Shown here in pieces: positions 52,454-60,913 of a stretch of 64,000 nt of DNA. Within the stretch, counting starts at the first letter, position 1; each line of letters begins with the position of its first letter. Made by a program: the position numbers and the translations under genes. The DNA is from VXLM01 sp034421575. GTDB lineage: Bacteria > Chloroflexota > Dehalococcoidia > Lucifugimonadales > VXLM01. Under the pieces are notes generated by a model. It made no database searches. It was not told the origin of the DNA and saw only the letters and a program-made list of their open reading frames with translations. The stretch is taken from assembly GCA_034421575.1 (NCBI GenBank), contig DAOUKG010000079.1, positions 1 to 64,000 on the forward strand, read 5' to 3'.

Positions 52454-53448
52454 AGGACGTCTGCTACCTTCACCGGCGCTCCGGTACGCACCGATTCGTA
52501 GGAGGCGAGAACGACGGCGAGGTCGTCGAGGGCTTCCTGTCCGTTCATAGTGGGCTCGTGACCCCCTTGGACTGCTCCAATGAAGTCGCGGACCATACGC
52601 TTCATGCCTCGAATCTCAGGCTCGACGGGATGGGTGCTGACGCCGTCCGTGGTCTCTACGGTCACATCGTTGCCGAATACCTCGTAGCGGACTCGCCCCT
52701 TGGTGCCGGTCAGGCGCACGTCACGCCTTGAATCGTGGGGAGTCCAGCCCGCGTATCGGAGGAATCCGGTCACGCCGCCGGCGAAGGAGGCGGTAAGGGC
52801 CATGCTGTCCTCTCCCTCGAGGCCGGGAATCATCTTGTGTTCGGGAGCCAGCGCATAGACGGTCTCAGGACTGCCCGCGAGGTTTCGCAGTATGTCTACG
52901 TAGTGGATGCCGCCGTCGATCATGCGTCCGCCCCCGCATCGCTCAAGGCTCAAGCGCCATCCCACGCAGCCGTCGTCGAGGTTCTCGGACTGAATGTCGA
53001 TAAGGCTGAGGTTGCCGATGGCGCCTTGCGCAATCAGCTCCTTGGCCTTCTCGGTTGCAGGATCGAACCGGAAGTTCTCGCCGACCATGAGGGTTATGCC
53101 TGCGCGTTGGGTGACGTCGATGAGCTTGCGGGCCTCGTCGACCGTGCGCGCGATGGGCTTTTCCATGAGAACGTGCTTACCGTGCTTCGCGGCGAGCTCG
53201 GCGTTTTCAAGATGGAGATCATGGGGCGTGATGAAGTACAGGGCGTCAACACGGGGATCGCTCGCGGCATCCTCGTAGGTGCCATAGTAGGCGGAGCCAC
53301 TATACTGCTCGCAGTAGGCCCTGGCCTTTTCGATGTCGCGGCTGGCGAACGAGATATCGACCTCGTCGGTCATGTCGCCGATGTACTCCATGACCACGTG
53401 GGCGTACATGCCGCATCCGACGATGCACAGGGAGAGTTTATCGCTCAT
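52450..53448 (-). CDS. Gfo/Idh/MocA-family oxidoreductase
   Basis: A 332-residue NAD(P)-dependent dehydrogenase of sugars or related polyols. Rossmann start LCIVGCGMYAHVVMEYIGD, then HGKHVLMEKPIART with the family EKP motif, and GGRMIDGGIHYVDILRNLAG with the usual D/H active-site pair. ATG53448 (MSDKLSLCIVG) has GGAGG upstream; a longer frame to 53559 has none. It is coupled to the ABC permease by a 4-nt overlap, which is an unusual pairing. Confidence 0.92.
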   Translation of the reverse strand: MSDKLSLCIVGCGMYAHVVMEYIGDMTDEVDISFASRDIEKARAYCEQYSGSAYYGTYEDAASDPRVDALYFITPHDLHLENAELAAKHGKHVLMEKPIARTVDEARKLIDVTQRAGITLMVGENFRFDPATEKAKELIAQGAIGNLSLIDIQSENLDDGCVGWRLSLERCGGGRMIDGGIHYVDILRNLAGSPETVYALAPEHKMIPGLEGEDSMALTASFAGGVTGFLRYAGWTPHDSRRDVRLTGTKGRVRYEVFGNDVTVETTDGVSTHPVEPEIRGMKRMVRDFIGAVQGGHEPTMNGQEALDDLAVVLASYESVRTGAPVKVADVL

Positions 53449-53537
53449 CGATGCCTCCATGGATTCGAGTGCATACGATAGCAGACGGGCGAGGATGGCG
53501 CACGGGGGACCTCGCCGGTCGGGCGTGAGTGGATTCA

Positions 53538-53634
53538 CCGCAGAGAGCACAGAGGACACAGAGCGGGGAGTAGAGAGTAGTAAGGATGGGATCCGTGCTG
53601 AGGGGGATTCCTGGATTCCGGCCTCCGCCGGAAT
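53538..53634. repeat. CACAGAGGACACAGAG-type repeat plus ATTCCGGC palindrome
   Basis: CACCGCAGAGAGCACAGAGG (from about 53538) resembles stretches at about 56362 and 58781. ATTCCGGC-CTCC-GCCGGAAT is at 53615-53634. Both fill the gap between two divergent dehydrogenase genes. Confidence 0.7.
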
Positions 53635-53723
53635 GATGGTATGGGTTGGGCGTGGAGGCGGTATGGTATGGTAAGCGGCGCGGCTGGATATGGTCGGTGA
53701 AATACAGGCCGCGGGGGTATGTA

Positions 53724-54836
53724 ATGACTACGGAGAAGACGTATCGGGTTGGTTTGATTGGCACGGGGCGGAAGGGCAATGGACACGCGAGGGGGTATGT
53801 GGCGAATCCTCGGACGGAGCTTGTTGCGGCGGCGGACCCCGATCCGGCGAACCTGGCGATATTCCTCGAGCGGTTCACGGTTGCATCGTATGACGATTAC
53901 CACGAGATGCTGAGCGTCGAGGACCTCGACATCGCAGCGCCGATATTGCCGGTCAAGCCCAATCCCGGCGTGGTGATCGACTGCGCCCGTGCGGGTGTGA
54001 AGGCGATCTACTGCGAGAAGCCCATGGCGGCGAGTCTCGCCGAGGCCGACCGGATGGTGGAGGAGACGTCGTCGCGGGGCATTGCGTTCGCGTCGGGGGA
54101 CGCCTACCGCAATATGCCGCAGCACTGGAAGGTGAAGGCGCTGATCGACTCCGGGGAGCTTGGGCCGGTGCAGAGCATCAACCTGTACCAGCCGACAAAC
54201 GAGATTTCGGGCGGCGGGTGTCAGGGACTGAGCGTATTGAGGCTGTTCGCTGACGACGCGGATGTGGAGTGGGTGACGGGATGGTGCGCGGACGACCCAT
54301 GGAGCGACGACGACCAGAATATGGGCGGTTACATCAGGTTCGCCAACGGCACCGACGCCTACGTTCACACGAAGCCCTCGCCGAGGGACGGGATCGAGGT
54401 CGTCTGCGAGAAGGGCATCTATCATACAGGCTGGTACGGCGGCCACCTGTGGAGGGGAGAGGCGCGGGGAGGAGAGTTGGTGGAGGACGCCACCTTCTTC
54501 GACGAGTTCGGCGGCACGGACTACGGGTGGGTGACGCCGAGTGGACGGAGGCAGCGCGCGGGAATCCAGTCGATTGTCGAGTCGCTGGACAAGGGCATCG
54601 AGCCGAGGTGCAGCGGCGACAACATGCGGAAGGTCCTCGAAATCGCCATCGGGTTCCGTGAGTCGCACCGCAACGGGTATTCGGCGGTCAGGTTTCCTAT
54701 AGAGGACAGGAGCCTGAAGATCGTCCCGAAGCAGGGGCGGTGGCTGAACAAGAAGGAGGTCTACGGCGAGGAGGCGTATGCGGGGATGATCTCGGATGCG
54801 TCGGTGAAGCCTATAGCCGGTGCGGCGTTGGACTAG
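53724..54836 (+). CDS. Gfo/Idh/MocA-family oxidoreductase
   Basis: A 370-residue protein with N-terminal YRVGLIGTGRKGNGHARGY, EKPMAASLAEADRMVEE and a C-terminal beta domain. It differs clearly from the neighbouring dehydrogenase, having a GIAFASGDAYRNMPQHW segment where others have an active-site Lys/His set. ATG53724 (MTTEKTYRVG) was chosen over the frame start at 53646 because it matches the family N-terminus. It is divergent from the 52450-53448 gene. Substrate unknown, probably a sugar derivative. Confidence 0.9.
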   Translation: MTTEKTYRVGLIGTGRKGNGHARGYVANPRTELVAAADPDPANLAIFLERFTVASYDDYHEMLSVEDLDIAAPILPVKPNPGVVIDCARAGVKAIYCEKPMAASLAEADRMVEETSSRGIAFASGDAYRNMPQHWKVKALIDSGELGPVQSINLYQPTNEISGGGCQGLSVLRLFADDADVEWVTGWCADDPWSDDDQNMGGYIRFANGTDAYVHTKPSPRDGIEVVCEKGIYHTGWYGGHLWRGEARGGELVEDATFFDEFGGTDYGWVTPSGRRQRAGIQSIVESLDKGIEPRCSGDNMRKVLEIAIGFRESHRNGYSAVRFPIEDRSLKIVPKQGRWLNKKEVYGEEAYAGMISDASVKPIAGAALD

Positions 54837-54845
54837 GGGGTTATT

Positions 54846-55147
54846 CACCCTCACCCCAACCCTCTCCCGCGAACGGGAGAGGGGGTATTATCGCGGAGAG
54901 CGAGGTGGGTAAGTTTGGGAGGGAGGAACCCTTCGACGGGCTCAGGGTGAACGGGACTCTTGCTGATGTGGTCTGGTCTCGTAGTTATGGATTTTAGATT
55001 CCTCGCTGCGCTCGGAATGACAGGTGGGGCTCGGAATGGCTGGTGGCGCTTGGATACACTTCAACCCTTCGACAAGCTCAGGGTGAACGGAGTTCTTTCT
55101 CCAACCGCTCAGGGTGAGCGGAATTCTTGAATTCATAAGTTTGTGAA
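54846..55147. repeat. repeat-filled spacer
   Basis: A CCCTCACCCCAACCCTCTCCC palindrome is at 54846-54886. Two TTCGACxxGCTCAGGGTGAAC elements follow at about 54929-54956 and 55063-55090, plus CTCAGGGTGAGCGG near 55110. No gene seen. Confidence 0.75.
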
Positions 55148-55171
55148 GTGTGGGAGAAGGAGACTGGAAGG

Positions 55172-56347
55172 ATGGCGTTGAACGGTAAGGGGAATATCGC
55201 GAACTGCTCTTGGGGCGACCACCTGGTGTTTGGGGAGGGCGACGGGCTGCTGAGGACGGTCGAGTCGCTGGAGCGGCGGATGGATGTTTGGCGTGAGGAG
55301 CTTGAGGCGGACACCGTTCACTGGCGGCAGGGGCGGACGGGGCATGACGACGTTTACAAGGCGGCGCGGGGGTACGGCGGCAAGAAGCGGCAGTTGTATC
55401 CGCCGATCACGTGGGACGATTTCGAGGTGGTGCCGAGGCTGTCACACGAGCGCGGAATGAAGGCCTATGCGTATGTCTCGCTGCTCGACCAGGGGCGCCC
55501 GCTTGCTCCGAAGGCCGAGCGCGAGGTGAGTCATCACAACCCGTACCACGGCAAGAACTTTGCCCGCATGAGCCGGCTCATCAAGGAGCATCCAGAGTAC
55601 AACCTGCAGGACCGCGAGGGGAACAACCACTGGGGCGTCGTGTGTCTCGCGTACCCGGAAGTGCGGGAGTACATGATCGATCGGTACCTGAGCGTGGTCG
55701 AAGGATATGAGTGGGACGGAGTGTTCGTGTGCCTGCGGACGCAGTCACGTCCGGCAGACTACGCGGACCAGTACGGCTTCAATGAGCCGATTCGCCGGGA
55801 GTTCGAGCGGCTGTACGGTCGGGATATTATGTATGAAGAGTTCGACCTGCAGGGTTGGCGGGACCTGCAGGGGACGTATCTGACGACGTTCTTCAGGGAG
55901 TTGCGCGAGGCGTTGCGGACGAATGGGATGAGCCTGGCGGTGGGGTGCGCGAGAGGCGACGTTATCGGGCCGCCCATCGGCAATACGACGCTGGAGTGGC
56001 GGAAGTGGCTGAGCGAGGGAATCGTCGATGAATTGGTGATAGACCAAAGTTCGGTACAGTGTCCGTCGCTGTGGATACAGCTCTGGCCGATGCACAGGGG
56101 TCACGGCTACCTGCAGAACTACGTGGACGCTTGGAATCTTTTGTCCTTGGAAGACGATCTTTCGTGCAATTATGGGCCGGTTGTGGATGACAGCGATGCC
56201 GGTTTGTATGTGGCGTGGCAGTGGAAGGAGCGGGAGGCGGAGTATGAGTCTGCGGTGGCGTCGCATCCGGAGGTCAGAGGGCTGACGTACAGTACTTTTC
56301 GGCATGACAATCCGGGGCCGGTTGCTCGCGGGAACTGGTGGGTGTAG
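55172..56347 (+). CDS. glycoside-hydrolase-like TIM-barrel protein
   Basis: A 391-residue protein from ATG55172. It shows the layout of GHL10/DUF4015-type putative glycosidases: RGMKAYAYVSLLDQG (beta-strand plus loop, about 98-112), EYNLQDREGNNHWGVVCLAYPEVREYMIDRYL, EGYEWDGVFVCLRT (possible catalytic Asp), and GMSLAVGCARG. No signal peptide. It fits with the two dehydrogenases as part of sugar breakdown, but the substrate and catalytic residues are not proven. Confidence 0.7.
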   Translation: MALNGKGNIANCSWGDHLVFGEGDGLLRTVESLERRMDVWREELEADTVHWRQGRTGHDDVYKAARGYGGKKRQLYPPITWDDFEVVPRLSHERGMKAYAYVSLLDQGRPLAPKAEREVSHHNPYHGKNFARMSRLIKEHPEYNLQDREGNNHWGVVCLAYPEVREYMIDRYLSVVEGYEWDGVFVCLRTQSRPADYADQYGFNEPIRREFERLYGRDIMYEEFDLQGWRDLQGTYLTTFFRELREALRTNGMSLAVGCARGDVIGPPIGNTTLEWRKWLSEGIVDELVIDQSSVQCPSLWIQLWPMHRGHGYLQNYVDAWNLLSLEDDLSCNYGPVVDDSDAGLYVAWQWKEREAEYESAVASHPEVRGLTYSTFRHDNPGPVARGNWWV

Positions 56348-56361
56348 GGGGAGCGGAGAGT

Positions 56362-56400
56362 TCACCACAGAGGGCACGGAGAGGACAGAGATAAGGAGGG
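56362..56400. repeat. TCACCACAGAGGGCACGGAG-type repeat
   Basis: Third class of dispersed short repeat; relatives at about 53538 and 58781. Confidence 0.55.
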
Positions 56401-56461
56401 TGTTGAATCTGGGTTGGGGCCAATGTAGGGTATTGGACACTATGTGACGGAGGTGCGTGAT

Positions 56462-56905
56462 ATGGGTGGTTCTCAGGGAGAGATCGTTGGTCTGCGGGTG
56501 AAGCTGGGACGGCGGCAGCCCATGCGGCAGGTGGAGCCGATGGTGTTCGTGGCGGGCAATGGCATCGAGGGTGACATGCACTTCTCGGACAAGCCACACC
56601 AGCAGGGATACCAGGTGCTGCTCATGCAGGAGGAGAACCTCGAAGCGCTGGGACTCGACCACGGGGTGGTGCGTGAGAACGTCACGACGGCAGGCATCGA
56701 CCTGCAGTCGCTTGAGCCGGAAACGCGAGTGAGGCTTGGTGACGACGTGGTGCTGAGACTGTCGAAGGAGTGCGTCCCGTGCGGTCTGATGAACGACATT
56801 CGTTCGGGACTTCAGAAAGAGCTGATGGGACGGCGGGGTATGCTGGCCGCGGTGGAAGAGGGAGGAACGGTGTCGGTTGGGGACGTGGTCCGGGTGCTGA
56901 CCTAA
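56462..56905 (+). CDS. MOSC-domain protein
   Basis: A 147-residue single MOSC domain (the fold of the molybdenum-cofactor sulfurase C-terminus; binds sulfur or molybdopterin). Visible pattern: GIEGDMHFSD, QVLLMQEENLEAL, VRENVTT, RLGDDVVLRLSKECVPCGL with the conserved Cys, then RRGMLAAV. ATG56462 has GGAGG 8 nt upstream. It may transfer sulfur to a cofactor or substrate. No molybdoenzyme is nearby. Confidence 0.9.
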   Translation: MGGSQGEIVGLRVKLGRRQPMRQVEPMVFVAGNGIEGDMHFSDKPHQQGYQVLLMQEENLEALGLDHGVVRENVTTAGIDLQSLEPETRVRLGDDVVLRLSKECVPCGLMNDIRSGLQKELMGRRGMLAAVEEGGTVSVGDVVRVLT

Positions 56906-56909
56906 AGGG

Positions 56910-57006
56910 ATTCCGGCTGTCGCAGGAATGACGGTGAGATTGCGACGACCACGCAAGGGTATGAATATACGTTGGCGCCGGGGAAGGGCAACCACAAGAG
57001 TTGCCC
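56910..57006. repeat. ATTCCGGC-like imperfect palindrome and GGGCAAC/GTTGCCC palindrome
   Basis: Imperfect ATTCCGGC...GCAGGAAT at 56910-56929. A perfect 7-bp inverted repeat GGGCAAC-CACAAGA-GTTGCCC at 56986-57006, upstream of the phosphotriesterase-like gene. Confidence 0.7.
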
Positions 57007-57064
57007 CTACGGGAACATTGGCGATGGGTTGTTTTCGTAGTGATTGAAATTTGAGGTGAAATCG

Positions 57065-58117
57065 TTGGCAAAATCGCAGCTTTCCGGGCTTGCTCAGACG
57101 GTGTTGGGGCCGGTAGACCCCTCGACGCTGGGGATGACGTCGACGCACGAGCACATCTTCATCGACTTCGTGTGCATGTACACACCGCCTACCGAGGCGA
57201 CTTCCAAGCACCTGGGCGAGGAACAGGTGACGATGGAGAACCTTGGGTGGGTGCGATACGACCCGTTCCGCAATATCGACAATCTCGAACTGCTCGACGA
57301 GGACATGGCGATCTACGAGATCGCGCTGTTCGGCCGGGCGGGCGGCGGCACGATCGTGGACGCGACTACCATCGGGATCGGCAGGGACCCGCTTGGACTG
57401 GCGCGAGTCGCCCGGGCGACCGGCGTGAACATCGTGATGGGGGCCGGGTACTACGTGGACATCGTGCATCCGGACGAGATGGACGGCCTGTCGGAGGACG
57501 CGATCACGCAGCAGATAATCGACGAACTAACGGTGGGGGTTGGGACGACGGGCATGAAGGCCGGTATCATCGGGGAGTTGGGTTGCTCGTGGCCTCTCAC
57601 GGACAACGAGCGGAAGGTGCTGAAGGCGGGGGCGCGGGCGCAGCAGGAGACCGGAGCCGGGATTCTAATACACCCCGGACGGAACCCTCGGGCGCCGTTC
57701 GAGATCCTGGACGTTCTGGAAGGCGCGGGGGCGGACGCCGGTCGCGTCATCATGGGGCACCTCGACCGGACGATACACGACCGGGACACGCTGTTGGAGT
57801 ACGCCAAACGAGGCTCCATGCTGGAGTATGATCTGTTCGGCTGGGAGACGTCGCACTACTCGCTGGGCGCGATCGACATGCTGCACGACGGCCAGCGGCT
57901 CGACTACGTTCAGCTACTGATAGATCACGGTCATGTGGACAAGATCGTGCTGGCGCAGGACGTGTTCTGCAAGTCACGTACCTTCTCCTACGGTGGGTAC
58001 GGGTACGGGCATCTGATAGAGAACATCGTGCCGAGGATGCGGGACCGGGGAATTCCGGAAGATCAGATCAACCAGATCATGGTGGAGAATCCGGCGAGGA
58101 TTCTTACTTTCGAGTAA
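57065..58117 (+). CDS. phosphotriesterase-family hydrolase
   Basis: A 350-residue TIM-barrel metal hydrolase. Metal ligands THEH (about residues 27-30), an E in GIIGELGCS (bridging Glu where classic PTE has carboxylated Lys), IHPGRNP, MGHLDR and LAQDV with the final Asp. This pattern fits the lactonase/PHP-type branch rather than true paraoxonases. TTG57065 was chosen because GAGGTG precedes it; TTG57044 is possible. Its stop overlaps the RidA start by one base (TAATG), so the two are co-translated. Confidence 0.9.
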   Translation: MAKSQLSGLAQTVLGPVDPSTLGMTSTHEHIFIDFVCMYTPPTEATSKHLGEEQVTMENLGWVRYDPFRNIDNLELLDEDMAIYEIALFGRAGGGTIVDATTIGIGRDPLGLARVARATGVNIVMGAGYYVDIVHPDEMDGLSEDAITQQIIDELTVGVGTTGMKAGIIGELGCSWPLTDNERKVLKAGARAQQETGAGILIHPGRNPRAPFEILDVLEGAGADAGRVIMGHLDRTIHDRDTLLEYAKRGSMLEYDLFGWETSHYSLGAIDMLHDGQRLDYVQLLIDHGHVDKIVLAQDVFCKSRTFSYGGYGYGHLIENIVPRMRDRGIPEDQINQIMVENPARILTFE

Positions 58118-58599
58118 TGGGTGGAGAACAACACATGACGACAGAGGACAGACTAAAAGAACTTGGCATTGAGCTGCCATCGCCACAGTCTCCAGCGGCG
58201 AACTACGTTCCGGCAGTACGAACGGGCAACCTTCTGTATCTGGCGGGTGTTGGGCCGGCAAAGCGGCCTGACGGGACGACGCCAAGCGGCAAGGTCGGGG
58301 CGGAACTGACGAAGGAAGAGGGATATGAGGCCGCGAGGCTGGTGTGCCTGAACATCATTTCGCGGATGAGAGCGGAGCTTGGAGACCTTGACCGCGTGGT
58401 GCGGGTCGTAAAGCTGCTGGGGATGGTGAACGCGACGGAGGACTTCACAGAGCACCCTGCCGTGATCAATGGGTGCTCCGACATGCTGGTCGAGGTATTC
58501 GGCGAGCGGGGGAAGCACGCGCGGTCGGCGGTGGGAATGCAGAGTCTGCCATTTGGGATTCCTGTGGAGATCGAGGCGATCATCGAAGTCGTGGACTAG
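58117..58599 (+). CDS. RidA-family (YjgF/YER057c) deaminase
   Basis: A 160-residue RidA-like protein that would hydrolyse reactive enamine/imine intermediates. It shows NYVPAVRTGNLLYLAGVGP, then NIISRMRAELGDLDRVVRVVKLLGMV, and the closing HARSAVGMQSLPFGIPVEIEAII. The trimer-active-site Arg lies in the HARSAVG segment. It belongs to the YjgF group with the G-I-P-V-E-I end. It is coupled to the phosphotriesterase-like gene. ATG58135 is a possible alternative start. Confidence 0.92.
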   Translation: MGGEQHMTTEDRLKELGIELPSPQSPAANYVPAVRTGNLLYLAGVGPAKRPDGTTPSGKVGAELTKEEGYEAARLVCLNIISRMRAELGDLDRVVRVVKLLGMVNATEDFTEHPAVINGCSDMLVEVFGERGKHARSAVGMQSLPFGIPVEIEAIIEVVD

Positions 58600-58642
58600 G
58601 GGCCGCTAGTAGACCAAGTACGCTCCTCGGTTAGTCCTGCCA

Positions 58643-58671
58643 CAGACCTTCGGCTTATGGACGGAGGTCTG
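58643..58671 (+). terminator. hairpin after the RidA gene
   Basis: CAGACCT (58643-58649) pairs with AGGTCTG (58665-58671). No clear T-run follows, so termination is only possible. Confidence 0.4.
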
Positions 58672-58937
58672 GATTCGGGCATCCACATCGAGTACCAGAC
58701 ACACTCTCTCACGCGCCGGAAGAGGGGGTTGTCGGTATACCCTTCGACAGGCTTCTGAGCAACTGCTCAGGACGTGGGGGAATTCACCACAGAGGACAAA
58801 GAGTGAGGAGAAAGGGCACCTCTCCGGCAGTTACCGACACCCCTGCATGGCGCCGGGCGCGGGGCATAACGCTGCAAAGGGTGAACAGAGGGATGTTACT
58901 GAGCTTGTTCGAGGGCGAATTTGCATGAGATTAAGGT
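58672..58937. other. intergenic region with degenerate repeats
   Basis: It contains CCCTTCGACAGGCTTCTGAG (from about 58740) and TTCACCACAGAGGACAAAGAG (near 58780, of the CACAGAGG class). No gene recognised. Confidence 0.5.
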
Positions 58938-58966
58938 TTGACAAGTGACGGATATCTTCCTATAAT
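58938..58966 (+). promoter_or_regulatory. perfect sigma-70 promoter of padR
   Basis: TTGACA (58938-58943), an exact 17-bp spacer and TATAAT (58961-58966). The expected start site, 7 nt downstream, is about 58973-58974, which is the ATG of the next gene. The mRNA would be leaderless. Confidence 0.88.
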
Positions 58967-58973
58967 TCGGCGC

Positions 58974-59333
58974 ATGAGAAGGAAACAGGGCACACTACTG
59001 CCAATTGAAATATCGATTCTGGAGGCTGGGCTGCAGCTTCATGCCCAACAGGTGCGCGAGTTCTATGGATTCCTGATTGCGAAGGAGCTCACGGAGCGGG
59101 AAGGCGCGCGGAAGCTCACAGCATATGGGACGCTGTATAAGGCGCTTTCGAGGATGGAAGCCCAGGGACTCCTCACGAGTCGTTGGGAAGACCATGAGAA
59201 CGCTGCTGCGAGCGGCCGGCCGAGGCGCAGACTGTACCAGGTAACGGCGACCGGACAGGACGCATTGCTTGCAGTCCGTTCGCAAGCCGGTCAGGTGGCC
59301 GCCACGGGACGGCAGGAACTAGTGACCTCCTAA
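58974..59333 (+). CDS. PadR-family transcriptional regulator
   Basis: A 119-residue protein with an N-terminal helix followed by a winged helix: EFYGFLIAKELTEREGARKL, then YGTLYKALSRMEAQGLLTSRWED and GRPRRRLYQVTATGQDAL, the PadR wing. ATG58974 was chosen because a perfect promoter ends 7 nt upstream, so the longer frame (from 58938) lies in promoter DNA. It is followed 1 nt later by a membrane kelch protein. PadR genes are often paired with a membrane protein they regulate or sense through. Confidence 0.9.
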   Translation: MRRKQGTLLPIEISILEAGLQLHAQQVREFYGFLIAKELTEREGARKLTAYGTLYKALSRMEAQGLLTSRWEDHENAAASGRPRRRLYQVTATGQDALLAVRSQAGQVAATGRQELVTS

Positions 59334-59334
59334 C

Positions 59335-60756
59335 ATGAAGCCATCAAGGCTACCCTTCGCCGCTCGCTTTGTTCGCTGGTGGACACGGGTCTATACCCTT
59401 GGCCTTCCGTCGCGAGACCGTGACGCCCGCGTTGCGGAGATCGAGTCGGACACCTGGGAGCAGTACGAATTCGCACGTTCCTCGGGCAATTCAAACCATC
59501 TGGTAGCTCTGCACGTGGTTGTCAGGCTGCTGCTTGGAATTCCGATGGACCTGTCATGGCGGCTATCGCAGATCGGAGCGGAGCGGTACGCCATAGAGAG
59601 CGGGGCGAGTTCCGCGATTCAAAAGGGGAGCAGGGCGCTTCGTCCGATACTGAGGAGCAGGCTTGGCGTAGGCACGCTCGCGGTCGGCGCTGCTTTGTTG
59701 CTGACGGCAGCATCCTGGACGGCGATTCGAGACCAGGGAATCCTTGGCGACCGGGTGGACACTTCCCTTGTGGGCATCGGACTTTCGGAACTCGATTCAC
59801 TTCTGTACGACACCGACCTGCCGCGAATCCAGTTGTCCGCCCACGTACCGCATATGGCGGTCAAGGCAAGGGCGCAACGCGGCGATACGGTGACCACGCT
59901 CGCAGACGGCAGGATACTGGTCGTCGGAGACCTGTCCAGCCCCGGCAATTGGAACGGCGCGCGCATTTACAGTCCCGTCAAGGGCGTCTGGCAATCGACA
60001 GCCTACCTGGCAGACAAGCGGCTCTGGCACACTTCGACACTGCTGGGGGACGGAAGAGTGCTCGTTACGGGTGGCCGAAAGGTGTCCGGTGAGGTGCTGC
60101 ACACGGTGGAACTGTTCGATCCGGAGGACGACTCGTGGATATCGACGAGCGTCATGCACCGGGGACGGGTCTTCCACGCCTCCGCCCTACTCAATGACGG
60201 CCGGGTACTGGTCCTCGGCGGATTCGACAATGGTCTGCGGACCCTGTCATCGACGGAGGTCTACGATCCGGCAACTCAGGAATGGAGTTTGACCGCGGAC
60301 ATGCTTGAGGCGCGTTCGTTCCCCACGGCCTCTGTGCTTCAAGATGGCCGAGTGCTGGTCATCGGAGGGAGCCACACCGGCGCGGGACCGGCGGCAATGC
60401 GAAAGACTGCGGAGATCTACGATCCCGGAACGGACACATGGGCGCCGGCTGGCCGGATAGAGATCAGCCGTGCCGGTCACTCCGCAACGGTATTGAGGGA
60501 CGGTCGCGTCCTGGTGGTAGGAGGCGCTGGTCCGGCCTCTACCATTGCGCAAGCGGAGATATACTACCCTGAGCAGAATATGTGGTCGAGGGCCGGCAGC
60601 CTGACGCTGGCGAGGACCGACCACTCCGCCCAGATGATGTCGGACGGGCGAGTGATAGTAGCGGGAGGATGGGGAAATGATGGCAGTGCCGGGCACGTAG
60701 TGGAGATATTCGATCCGCGTGTCGGCACATGGCTGACGATGGCCGTCTCGCCTTAA
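59335..60756 (+). CDS. membrane-anchored kelch-propeller protein
   Basis: A 473-residue protein. Residues 1-85 (RWWTRVYTLGLPSRDRDARV, then EIESDTWEQ) resemble the DUF1700/HAAS-like cytoplasmic helical region often encoded next to PadR. One transmembrane segment follows (about 118-135). An outside domain of six or so kelch repeats, each with DGRVLVxGG and a W-containing strand (about 185-470), makes up the rest. It starts one base after the PadR stop. It may be a sensor or ligand-binding receptor controlled by PadR. Ligand unknown. Confidence 0.82.
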   Translation: MKPSRLPFAARFVRWWTRVYTLGLPSRDRDARVAEIESDTWEQYEFARSSGNSNHLVALHVVVRLLLGIPMDLSWRLSQIGAERYAIESGASSAIQKGSRALRPILRSRLGVGTLAVGAALLLTAASWTAIRDQGILGDRVDTSLVGIGLSELDSLLYDTDLPRIQLSAHVPHMAVKARAQRGDTVTTLADGRILVVGDLSSPGNWNGARIYSPVKGVWQSTAYLADKRLWHTSTLLGDGRVLVTGGRKVSGEVLHTVELFDPEDDSWISTSVMHRGRVFHASALLNDGRVLVLGGFDNGLRTLSSTEVYDPATQEWSLTADMLEARSFPTASVLQDGRVLVIGGSHTGAGPAAMRKTAEIYDPGTDTWAPAGRIEISRAGHSATVLRDGRVLVVGGAGPASTIAQAEIYYPEQNMWSRAGSLTLARTDHSAQMMSDGRVIVAGGWGNDGSAGHVVEIFDPRVGTWLTMAVSP

Positions 60757-60913
60757 ACCGATTAGTGTCTCGCACATACGGCAAGCTGGAAAACGGCGAG
60801 GCGCGTTCCACGCAATTGCACATACTCCGTCCTTTGCCCAATAATGGTAGAGGGACGGCAACTCACGATAAGAAATCGAAACTTCTCAACGGCGCCGGTT
60901 CAATGGAGGAGAA

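Noticed and set aside
53535..54854. 439-codon open frame on the minus strand
   Set aside because: It is antisense to the Gfo/Idh/MocA gene at 53724-54836. Composition is shadow-like.
55745..57469. 574-codon open frame on the minus strand
   Set aside because: It is antisense to the glycosidase-like, MOSC and phosphotriesterase-like genes and to their spacers, and is rich in His/Pro/Arg. No family resemblance.
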